Positions 42,307 through 49,922 of a stretch of DNA of 64,000 nucleotides are shown piece after piece (position 1 is the first letter of the stretch; each line of letters opens with the position of its first letter). Below the pieces are notes generated by a model. The model was not told the origin of the DNA. It did not search any database and worked only from the letters and a program-made list of their open reading frames with translations. The position numbers and the translations under genes are program-made. This stretch comes from Galaxea fascicularis (taxonomy: Eukaryota > Cnidaria > Anthozoa > Scleractinia > Euphylliidae): positions 34,909,484 through 34,973,483 of the forward strand of contig OX419337.1 of assembly GCA_948470475.1 (NCBI GenBank), written 5' to 3'.

Positions 42307-42528
42307 TAAGTCGCTCGAAGGTTAATAATAATTCTTCAACGGCGGTTGATACTTTTTTTCGGTAAACTATTAACCCCATTATTCAAATGAGGTTCGAGGG
42401 GGGGCGGCACCGTGTTTGGGGAGACAACCATCAGTTCTTCGCGCACGAAACTCCACTGGGGAGGGTCGTGCAAATTGTACATAACAGGCGTGCCGGGTTT
42501 AAAAACGTCTTTTCAATGGTGAAGACTT
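42307..42528. other. convergent intergenic interval of Polinton 2
   Basis: Lies between the ends of the convergent polymerase and integrase genes. No gene seen. A Gly/Arg-rich short frame at 42387-42578 overlaps the integrase end and is probably not used. Confidence 0.4.
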
Positions 42529-43245
42529 TCAAAGACCAGACAGGATCAGTCGCTCTTTTTGTGCCGCCCTCCAACTAGCCGGGCTGGTAAAGATAATGGA
42601 CGCGGGCACGGGTTTTTTGGCAGTGAGGCTTGCTATTTCATTGTTCAAGGCCGCAACAACTTCGGGCATCCGTTTCACCCAGGCAACAGACCGCTGACCT
42701 TCTGGCATAAGCATTTCCACGGCGGACTGGTGGCCGAAAAGGCGCTCAGCCATGGTGCGGTTGAAACCCTTTTACAATCGCCTGGTCGCGGTGAATCTCT
42801 CTGCGCCCGCGCCGGATGTAAGTTTCGTGTTTTTCCATCTCTTTGAAAACAGCACCCATGGACTCGCACCCTGGGTCGACCTGGAGCATTTCAGGCCATT
42901 TCAGAGGGCTGCGCTTGTAAATTTTCTGAAAAGCCTGCGCGACCTCATCAGAGTTTTTCAAGGTCAAGGGTTCGGCCTCTTTATAGCGGCTGGCCACGTC
43001 TATGACGGTCAGCACGAACTGAAAAACTTTGCACCCGCGCAAGAGTTTGTCGTGCGGCAGAAAAAGAAGGTCAGCCTAGTGCACCTTGTTTGGCGTGGGG
43101 ACATCGAATTTTGGCTGAGGAATGTGTTGTGGCTTTTTCGCGGCTTCTTCTGGGACCTTAGCGGCCTCGGACAGTTTTTTTGAAGGCTGCAAATCCTTTC
43201 CAGTAGCTCCCGGGGGCTGTAGTAGGTTCCGTCCCTACCCATCAA
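42529..43245 (-). pseudogene. integrase of Polinton 2, broken
   Basis: Retroviral-type integrase that would insert the element (the family of C. elegans F54H12.3-like proteins). From about 43110 the minus strand reads FDVPTPNKVH, ADLLFLPHDKLLRGC (first Asp) and, in the frame 43042-42746, FVLTVIDVASRYKEAEPLTL, KWPEMLQVDPGCESMG (second Asp; GREFMG is expected, here Cys and Ser replace Arg and Phe) and GRREIHRDQAIV. The third catalytic residue, Glu in IVERFN, is replaced by Lys and followed at once by a one-base insertion (about 42762-42772). The last part is the frame 42753-42529 (MAERLFGHQSAVEML). Further frameshifts near 43060 split the N-terminus. Confidence 0.87.
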
Positions 43246-43249
43246 AGGA

Positions 43250-43690
43250 AATGAAACGCAGCATAGCCCATAGTGAGGGTCCCAGCGCCTAAAAAAACCG
43301 GCTCGCCGTCTTTCTGCTGTGCGCTCGGCTGGTCGAAATCAGAAAACTTCGGCTCTTTCAGCGCAGCTAACGTTTCGCCGGGGTGAGCCCGTTTGTAGAG
43401 TTCGAAAGCTTTGTCGGTGTCGGTGAAGTCCTGCTCGGCCTACGCGTGAATCTCCTCATTAGTCTCGACCCAGTCGAGGAAATGTGTGCGTTTGCGGGAG
43501 TACTTGTTATAAGCCGCCTGGTACGCCTCGGGGGCCTTGTCGTGGCGCTCTTTTTTCGTCCAGCGCGGCCTGGCTGCTATCCCCGCCGAGCGCTCTCGCG
43601 AGATAATTTCCGCCGATGAACGTTGCGCCGTTCAACACATCCCCCCGCCCCCAATCATGATCGCAATGCTCGCCATATAACCTAAGGAAG
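43250..43690 (-). pseudogene. small two-ended membrane protein of Polinton 2, function unknown
   Basis: Reading starts near 43680 with MASIAIMIGGGG, shifts frame to LNGATFIGGNYLARALGGD, runs through a charged middle (KAPEAYQAAYNKYSRKRTHF, LDWVETNEEIHA) and ends near 43258 with GAGTLTMGYAAFHFL. One frameshift near 43640, one in the middle and one stop. The product would be about 140 residues with a short hydrophobic segment at each end and a helical charged centre. I recall similar proteins in coral Polintons but know no function. It is upstream of integrase on the same strand. Confidence 0.5.
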
Positions 43691-43864
43691 ATTGTTATTC
43701 AATTTAGGAATCATCGCTGCTCGATTTTTTGCGCTCGAACTAATCAGAAAGGGCAAAATCCCAAAAAATTGTAAAACCATATGACCGCCCATGAGAAACG
43801 CTATCACTTTGCCCGATTTTACTTCGCATTGAAACTCGTCGAAAGAAAGATTAAGAACCACCAT
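43682..43864 (-). CDS. possible 60-residue hydrophobic protein of Polinton 2
   Basis: ATG at 43864, reading MVVLNLSFDEFQCEVKSGKV and then a hydrophobic stretch GGHMVLQFFGILPFLISSS that could be one membrane segment. It lies between the capsid gene and the two-ended membrane protein on the same strand. It may be a real small virion or membrane protein, or a chance frame. Confidence 0.3.
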   Translation of the reverse strand: MVVLNLSFDEFQCEVKSGKVIAFLMGGHMVLQFFGILPFLISSSAKNRAAMIPKLNNNLP

Positions 43865-43895
43865 TGATGGGTATAGAACAATAGCAAACTTTTAA

Positions 43896-44948
43896 TTGCG
43901 CGCGCCGGAGGGCGCTAGACGTTGTCGGGGAGGGTTTCTGGTCAGTGAGGTACTGTTTCAGCGCAATGCTGGTCGCCAGAGACCAGCACGGCCAGCTGCT
44001 CCCGCAGAGAAGGGATATCGGGGCTCTGGGTCACGCTTTCGACCCGTTAACGGTTACCTTGACCTTCTTGATGTCGGGGTTGAAGAACTTTTCGGAGTCT
44101 CTGGTCCCTGCGGTGTACGTCTCCATGAAGGGAAGGAGGATGGCTTTAAACGACCGCCTCTGGGGATTGAACTTGATCGTCATGGTGGCGTCGGTGTTTT
44201 TCCCGTATGTAACGGCCTTTTCTCGGTGGGCGTGGTCGTACAAGAACTCCTTGCCAGAGGCGTAAACGCTCCTTGCCTCTTCGGCCAACTTCTTACTCCG
44301 GATCATTTTGTACTCGAGATGTATGTTTTTGAGCTTGTAGACAAGCTTCGTCGCATCCGAGCCTCTCACCACGTGCTTGGCTTCCGCCAAAGTTAACTCG
44401 AACGCTAGGTTGGGCCTGCAGGTAGAAGACGCCATGGTCAGCGAGGATCTGGTGGTCCAGGCGGAGCCGGTATTTTTTGCCGTAAATTCCTCCCAGCCTC
44501 GTATTCTTTGCATCTGAGGTCGGCTTGTCGCCGGCGTCTGAGCGGATTTTGCTGATAGCCTCTGACTGGCTCCCTTCCCGATACATATTGCCCTGCTCCT
44601 CTTGTGAAAGGTAAAGGTCTTCCCAGATTTTGTAAAGGTCGTACCCGACCGTGTCCTGCAGAACCGCCCCCTCGAATTCACTACCATCCTGTCGACCAGC
44701 GCGCGCGAGACGTTTTTCACGAGGAAGTTGTTGGCGTGCCCCCCGGCCAAGTTGATGGCGAACACCAGCGCGAGCGAATCGGGCACGAGGATCTCGTTCT
44801 CGTTCAGCTTGGGCACCCGTACGTGCAGCGTGGCCTCTGGGATGGCTTCAGCGGGGTCGAACGTGATCCGCTTGACCGTGCGCTCGGCTTTCATCACGCC
44901 GAGGGTATTCTTGGTATGCGTTGGCAAAAGATCCGCTTGCACAGACAT
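43896..44948 (-). pseudogene. major capsid protein of Polinton 2 (F54H12.2-like), C-terminally truncated
   Basis: The frame 44948-44031 begins MSVQADLLPTHTKNTLGVMK and continues RVPKLNENEILVPDSLALVF. Between about 44700 and 44410 it is out of phase (the correct text is in the frame 44586-44293: NTRLGGIYGKKYRLRLDHQI, LADHGVFYLQA). It returns for FELTLAEAKHVV, YKLKNIHLEYKMIRSKKLAE, YDHAHREKAV and FNPDIKKVKVTVNGSKA. I recognise this as the double-jelly-roll-type capsid protein family of cnidarian and nematode Mavericks. Two compensating frameshifts interrupt it, and the expected last 100 or so residues are missing after 44031. It faces the coiled-coil gene at 45012 divergently, sharing a 60-bp intergenic region. 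Confidence 0.78.
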
Positions 44949-45011
44949 CGTGGTATCCCCGCGGGATATTTTCCTTCATTTGAAAAAATGTGGCTGTGAA
45001 TATTTGTGTAG

Positions 45012-46447
45012 ATGGCTGCAGGTGGAGAAGACTTCGGCATTGAGCAACCTGGTCTTGATCATAATCTTGACAACGACGGGTTTGATGACGATGAACATGA
45101 AGTGGACACAACCCACCCATTTCCTGTAGATGCATCTACGCCGTATCCTTCTTACCACGGCGGCGAAGCGCATGTGTTGACGCACCTGCACGAAACGACC
45201 GGGCTGCCAGAGGTTCCTGAAATGGATCCTGTCGACATAAGAACTCCTTTGCTGCCCCCAAAATCTCTTAGTGAACCCCTTTTCGGGACCGGAGAAAGCA
45301 ATCCAAAAACGGTCACAGGCACAAGGAAATTCATAAGAGATAGGTACCACGAAGCCGACTTCAGTCAGTTGGAAGGGGGTGGTTTTAAAATAGACTTTGA
45401 AAACCCTGAAATGCCGACAGGGGACGTTGTTATGCGTGGCTCAAGGGGTGGCAAAGAGAGAATAACTGTTCGAAAGAGTCGTTCATAGGGCCTTTCCGAA
45501 ACTTTCGTGAAAAAGAATTTTTTGTCTCTTGGGCCAAAAGCCAAAGATTTCATTTAGGCAAGTCAACAACATGAACGTGAACTACAGCGCGATTTAGCTG
45601 TCGAGAGGAAGCAATTAAAAGAGACGCAAAAAACTGACGCAGAGCTTGAAAGGCGTAACCTGGCTTTGCAAAAACTGGAAAATGCTCTTTCTTGAACAAA
45701 AGCTCAACGTGAGCAGATGGAAGATGAGAAAGGTTTTGCAATAAAAAATTCATCTGAAATTGAAAGGAGAAAAATCCTGGAAAAAAACCTGAAAGAAAAC
45801 ATTGCTGAAGAGAAGAAAAAGATCGCAGACCTCCAAAAACCGAAACAAAAGCAAGGCAAGGGTGGAAAAATCCATTGAAGAGAAGTCCGCACGGCTCGCT
45901 AAAATAAAGGAACGAACGGGTGGTTTGGAAATCGCCCTCAACAGCACACAATCTCTCGAGGACCTCAACCAACAAGAAACTGAGCTCAAAGAAAAAATCG
46001 AACAGGATCAGGCGATAATCGACAATCCTGACGCATCCCGTTCTGCCAAAGAAGCCGCAATAGAAGGGTGGCTGACAACCAACAAGTGCTCGCGCGATTG
46101 CCGAAAGAGAAGGAGCGCTTCCTCTGCTCGAGAGGATCAAAGAGATCTTCAGAAAATACGGCGTGACCATCACCGCGGTCGTTCTCGCGGCTGGTGTCAC
46201 GATCGGGGCCGTCGTAAGGGAGACCACCAACTCCCTGAAAGCTCTCGGCAAAGGTCTCGGAAACGGGCTCAAAACGATCGGGCAAAAAACGGCTTTGCTT
46301 CTGCCTGGCCTGCTCGGCTCGATCGCCTCTTTCCTTTTCAAAACCGCCGGCCAGGCCGTCAGCTTTCTGGCTGAACACGCCCTGCTGCTGATCCTCGCCG
46401 CTGTCACTTTTCTGATGGAGAGGGATATCAAATCTTCGCGTCGTTAA
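45012..46447 (+). pseudogene. coiled-coil protein with C-terminal membrane segments, Polinton 2, unknown function
   Basis: One gene split into readable pieces. 45012-45488 is acidic, then DFSQLEGGGFKIDFENPEMP. After the stop at 45486 comes LSETFVKKNFLSLGPKA. About 45560-46060 is a long Glu/Lys/Gln-rich coiled coil (AVERKQLKETQKTDAELERR and similar) with stops or frameshifts near 45690 and 45840. The frame 46163-46447 carries VVLAAGVTIGAVV, a Gly/Lys amphipathic segment (LKALGKGLGNGLKTIGQK) and two hydrophobic helices (LLLPGLLGSIASFLF, LAEHALLLILAAVTFLM) before a basic end. I recall the same architecture in several coral Polintons. A role as an internal virion or membrane-interacting protein is inference. 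Confidence 0.65.
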
Positions 46448-46745
46448 CCAGCTCTTGGAGCGGCGGAGCCATGAGCGCGATGTTCCACCGCACCTTGCCA
46501 ACAAGCCGGTCTAAGGCGTCTAACTATTGTTCGAGAAACTTTTCCTAAAGTATCCCCCGCTCCTCGCGGCTGTGGTCTCTGACAAATTCGCTAAAGAACT
46601 CCAGGTCTGGATTCGCGACCATCAATATTTTTAGCTCCTCATCTTCTTCCCAGTTCTTCGCTGGCTTCTCATCCGGAATAGATTCCTCGTCCGAGTCGGT
46701 TTCCTCTCCCGGAACATACTCCTCGTCCGAGTCGGCGATGGCTAT
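46440..46745 (-). pseudogene. small acidic protein remnant of Polinton 2
   Basis: The minus strand from about 46742 reads IAIADSDEEYVPGEETDSDE, ESIPDEKPAKNWEEDEELK, VANPDLEFFSEFVRDHSREE, then a stop at about 46544, another soon after, and GKVRWNIALMAPPLQELV. The DSDEE-x-x-P-x-E unit occurs twice. No ATG was found at the start. Strong acidity suggests a nuclear or DNA-mimic-like protein, but that is only a guess. Confidence 0.4.
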
Positions 46746-46779
46746 CTTTAATAGGGGTGTCCTCTCTGGCTCACGCTCT

Positions 46780-47215
46780 TAACGTGTTGCCCAAATCAGC
46801 ACTCCGGCGATTACCGCAGCCCTTCCCGCCATCAGAACTTGATTCACCTCGTGGATTTCCGGGTTGGAATCAAGGGTTGACGTCGGGTTGCACGCCGGGT
46901 TGGAAGCCGGGTTGGACGCCAGGTTGGAAGCCAGGGTGGAAGCCAGGGTGGACGCCGGGTTGAACGCCGGGTTAGAAGCCGGGGTAGACGCCGGGTTAGA
47001 CGCAGGGTTGGACGCTGACTATTCGCCGCTTTGTGTAGCGGGTTGGACGGGTGACTTTTCGGCGGGTTGATTTTTGACGGGCCGCCCGCCATCAAGTGAA
47101 GAGTTGCCTTTATTGTGCCCCGATTCACGTCGTTGTTTACGCCCAGCTTAACCCCTGGCCCGGCTTGCTTCAGATTGTTGTTGTAACCGACCATACTGTC
47201 TGTGTTTATGATCAT
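46780..47215 (-). pseudogene. SNPA-repeat protein with C-terminal hydrophobic segment, Polinton 2
   Basis: The minus frame from 47215 starts MIINTDSMVGYNNNLKQAG and reads HLMAGGPSKINPPKSHPSNP. Near 47015 a frameshift leads into a 12-bp tandem repeat that encodes the tetrapeptide SNPA with variants (STLA, FNPA, STPA), about 13 copies. The frame then leaves the repeat cleanly into NPEIHEVNQVLMAG and the hydrophobic end RAAVIAGVLIWATR before a stop at about 46780. Because the flanks are coherent only in this phase, the SNPA reading is the likely coding one. The two plus-strand readings (GWTPGWKP-type and AGLDAGLE-type) are by-products. Role unknown; a stalk plus membrane anchor is plausible. Confidence 0.55.
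46868..47022. repeat. 12-bp minisatellite, about 13 copies
   Basis: Tandem gccgggttggac / gccgggttggaa units with point changes. The unit is a multiple of three, so frames on both strands stay open through it. Confidence 0.93.
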
Positions 47216-47226
47216 TCGCTACGGCA

Positions 47227-48540
47227 TCAGCCAGGCCCCCGGGCCAGAACCATGTCCAGCAGCACCTTTGCCTCGTCAACCGCCAGCTGGTAGTTCTCAA
47301 CGCTCTTTTTGATGTCCGGCGTTCTGATTGCGTCCTCCAGGAGAACGAGAAATTGTCTCTGCGCTTCCTTTGCTCGCCCGCCGTTTCCGAGAATGCTGCT
47401 GCGAACGTTCACCGGCGCGCCCAGGATGCAGTAAACGAAAGCCTCGATTAACTGGTTCAACCGCGCAAGACCCGCCGGCATCAGCCCGTTCGCGCTGTCG
47501 GCCACGAAATACTCCAACTGCCTGTCCGCCCCCTCGTTTCTGATCAGTTCTATCAAAGTGGCTTTGTGGATGTCTTCCCACTCTTCTGCAAACCGTAAAT
47601 TGTTCTCTGGGTATTTAAAACCTTTCACCGGCTCTTTTCTTGCACACGCTGCCCAGTTGGTGTACATTACGTAGCCAAAGCCATGGTTATGGCCGTGTTT
47701 GAAACGAAAGTCTGCTGTTGTATCAAGATCAAATTCGGTGCAAATCCTTTGGTAAGAGGCTTTATCGCATTTTGCTTCTTGCTGGTTGACGTTCGGATCG
47801 CTAGGCGAAGAAATGACCCTTTGGATTCCGCCCATCTCAAAAAGAATCCGCCTTGTCGTGAAATAGACGTGGAAAAGGTAAAACGCTATCAGCTGTTTGT
47901 TGCCGCCCAAAACATTTCCTGTCAAAATCCCCCTAGATAATCCGCAGCCCTCTGTCGCGCACCAAAACGCAAAATTAAGCTGCGGCGGCCAAAAATCCAT
48001 GTTAGGGCTTCTCAGCCTTTTGTGGACATATTTTCCTGCCGTGAATGAGATCTGTGTGGATTTGAAAGTTTCCCTGTATTTTATTGTGAAAAACTCTGTG
48101 GGGGTGACGTTAATTGTTTGCGGCTTGTTAAGAGTCACGCCAATTGGTTCATTTATTTTTTTCCGAAAAATCCAGTGCAGAAACTTTTTTCGGTAAAGCA
48201 GAAGAAGGCCTGAGTTGAGGTGGGAAACCACCAGATTTTTGTGGTCCAAGAGCGCTTCTCATTCCTTGAGACCAATACTTGCTGTTTGAACCGAAAACGC
48301 TTTCCAAAGAACCAGGGCCTTGTTTGAAAAAAATTTCCGCTATTGCCTTGCCGTTGTCATCGGAATTCGTCTGTGCAACGAATTTGCTCTTGTACGGGAA
48401 TTTCGAGGGAAAATATTTCCAGGCCTTCTCCTCAGCGGTTTGGACAATTTTTTGGGCTTCAGGGCTGGCTAACCATCTTATCTCAAGCGGCAACGTCTTC
48501 AGCCTCTCTCTGACAGGTTTTTCATGGCGGCATCCATTTG
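47227..48540 (-). pseudogene. conserved Polinton 2 protein of unknown function, one frameshift
   Basis: Reading begins near 48540 (MKNLSERG), moves to the frame 48500-48150 (IRWLASPEAQKIVQTAEEKA, FPYKSKFVAQTNSDDNGKAI, QGPGSLESVFGSNSKYWSQG) and, after a frameshift near 48160, to the frame ending 47227 (TPTEFFTIKYRETFKSTQ, FWPPQLNFAFWCATEGCGLS, FYLFHVYFTTRRILFEMGGI, LNQLIEAFVYCILGAPVN, QFLVLLEDAIRTPDIKKS, DEAKVLLDMVLARGPG). About 430 residues. I recall close relatives in coral Polintons but no assigned function. Size and position beside the penton-like gene, which is divergent to it (70 bp apart), suggest a structural or packaging protein. It is the least damaged large gene of this element after the penton-like one. 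Confidence 0.65.
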
Positions 48541-48610
48541 CCAGTAAAGGCCGTCCATATATAGAAGAATTTAAATTTTTAATTGAACATTTGCGTGGCT
48601 TGAAATATAG

Positions 48611-49279
48611 ATGGTCGTGCTCACAGTCGCCATTACTGAGAACCCCTTCACCGTCTATTTTGACGAATCGCTTCCCAAAGCCGATTTCGTCCGGCTTGTT
48701 TCCTGCTCGCTGCAAAATTCGTGGCACAATCTGAAAAAACGAGGAAAAATGTCATTGACGACTACCGACGGCAGCACCGCTTTCGTCGAGAATTTATTTG
48801 AAGGCCATTACACACTCGACGAGATGGCGAAAGCCCTTGAAAACATTTTCGAAAGAGATAAATTCAAACTGCCTACAGAAATAAATTCACCTCAAGGAGC
48901 GATGGTCATCTACAACTTGGAAAATCGACGCATACGGTTCGACCAGGACTTGGCGGATTTTCTGGGAATAGACCGCACTATAAAATTCATAACATTCATC
49001 AAACGGCTCCATACACCCAGTACTTACTTTGTTTATTTCGATTTGGTTGACCCGCTTCGCAACTTGCAAAATGGGGAAAAATCAAAACTGCTTGCAATGT
49101 TCGAAATCCGAGGAAAAGCGTTCGAAAACGTTCACTATCAAACGACGGAACAACAAAACTTTCGTAACGCTTCGACAGGCAACTGTGTAAACAGTGTAAC
49201 GCCCTCGGTGAAAGATGAAGACGGGGAGCTGTTTGATTTTCTCGGCCAAAAGCTCCACTTCGAGTTGGAGATAAATTGA
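48611..49279 (+). CDS. penton/minor-capsid-like protein of Polinton 2
   Basis: An intact frame of 222 codons with ATG at 48611. It contains YTLDEMAKALENIFERDKF (about residues 67-85), MVIYNLENRRIRFDQDLADF, a Phe/Tyr-rich strand region TYFVYFDLVDPLRNLQNGEK, FEIRGKAFENVHYQTTEQ and the end DGELFDFLGQKLHFELEIN. The alternating pattern and the closing GxxxDFxGxxLxFELEI resemble the small (single jelly-roll) capsid protein of Polintons and related viruses that forms the penton. Its length, about 220, fits. This is the only clearly unbroken structural gene of the element. It is divergent from the gene at 47227-48540. The assignment is from pattern memory. Confidence 0.6.
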   Translation: MVVLTVAITENPFTVYFDESLPKADFVRLVSCSLQNSWHNLKKRGKMSLTTTDGSTAFVENLFEGHYTLDEMAKALENIFERDKFKLPTEINSPQGAMVIYNLENRRIRFDQDLADFLGIDRTIKFITFIKRLHTPSTYFVYFDLVDPLRNLQNGEKSKLLAMFEIRGKAFENVHYQTTEQQNFRNASTGNCVNSVTPSVKDEDGELFDFLGQKLHFELEIN

Positions 49280-49304
49280 AGAAAAAAAAATTGACATGTA
49301 ATAC

Positions 49305-49831
49305 GATGTCGTCGGCGAATGTTATGCACGGCCTTGCGCCTTCTGCGCCGTCAGAAAGAGTTGCAGAACAGCAGTATACGTCGCTTTATCCAACTACTTT
49401 ATCCAAATACTTTCCGGCTGGCTGAGATTCGCAAAATAAATAAACAGATTTCCGATAAGGTGGAGCACTACAGGCTGGTGCTAAAACAATACAAAAAGGC
49501 ACAAAAGGCCACGAGCAATCCCGTTGCCGGCCTCGGTGTAGCAACAACAGCTCTGTCTTCTGGAGCTGTCGCCTCTGCGTTGACCGGCGTTGGAGTCGTG
49601 GTTAGTTTGCCTCTCGGGGCCGTTGGTGGTGTGTGCGGCTTGGTTTCCACCGTTTTGACGTTTGTCAACAAACAGATCGAGAGGAAAGTCAAAAAGCACA
49701 ACAGACTGAGCTCTCTGGGTGTTGCAAAATATGAGACGATAAACGCCATCGCCTCCGAAGCTTTAGTTGACAATGCGGTCTCAGACAGCGAGTTCAAACA
49801 TATAACATATTTCACCCCCACCCAACCGTGA
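49305..49831 (+). pseudogene. small membrane/coiled-coil protein of Polinton 2, frameshifted
   Basis: ATG at 49305 reads MSSANVMHGLAPSAPSERVA and SLYPTTLSKYF. After a frameshift near 49420 the text continues in the frame ending 49831: RLAEIRKINKQISDKVEHYR, LKQYKKAQKATSN, then a Gly/Ala/Val hydrophobic stretch (SSGAVASALTGVGVVVSLPL and GAVGGVCGLVSTVLTFV) and a basic NKQIERKVKKHNRLSSLG, ending EFKHITYFTPTQP. About 175 residues: a disordered Pro/Ser start, a coiled coil, two possible membrane helices and a second helix. It ends inside the first bases of the right terminal repeat. I have seen similar proteins at the same place in coral Polintons; function unknown. Confidence 0.6.
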
Positions 49832-49922
49832 CGTGGGATTCGCTCAGTTGGGGTTGATTCTCTTTTCTCTATTGTGATCCTCGGTGTGGAGAGGATCCAG
49901 GACAGCTCATTTCCATATGTGT
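49828..49922 (-). repeat. right terminal inverted repeat of Polinton 2
   Basis: Complement of 33504-33595 at about 90 percent identity, ending ttccatatgtgt; caagaa of the satellite target follows. Confidence 0.87.

Larger units (their letters stand above)
33504..49922. mobile_element. Polinton (Maverick) 2, about 16.4 kb
   Basis: The inverted ends acacacatggaaatgagc (33504) and the complement of gctcatttccatatgtgt (ending 49922) interrupt the satellite and are flanked by caaga(a) on both sides (33499-33504 and 49923-49928). Inside are polymerase B (+), integrase (-), a small membrane protein (-), major capsid (-), a coiled-coil/membrane protein (+), an acidic protein (-), an SNPA-repeat protein (-), a conserved unknown (-), a penton-like protein (+) and a second small membrane protein (+). 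From 38.6 to 49.8 kb it is visibly richer in G and C than anything around it. The left 5 kb is AT-rich and holds a relic of another Polinton plus nested elements. Confidence 0.87.

Noticed and set aside
39827..42379. Long minus-strand frames opposite polymerase B (263, 298 and 181 codons)
   Set aside because: They lie antisense to recognisable polymerase motifs in GC-rich sequence and have no domain of their own.
45550..46504. Minus-strand frames of 293 and 172 codons
   Set aside because: Antisense shadows of the coiled-coil gene; Phe/Ser/Leu-rich text as expected from reversed Glu/Lys codons.
46757..47070. GWTPGWKP and AGLDAGLE repeat proteins on the plus strand
   Set aside because: The 12-bp repeat keeps all frames open. 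Only the minus-strand SNPA phase continues into a sensible C-terminus, so the plus-strand readings were dropped.
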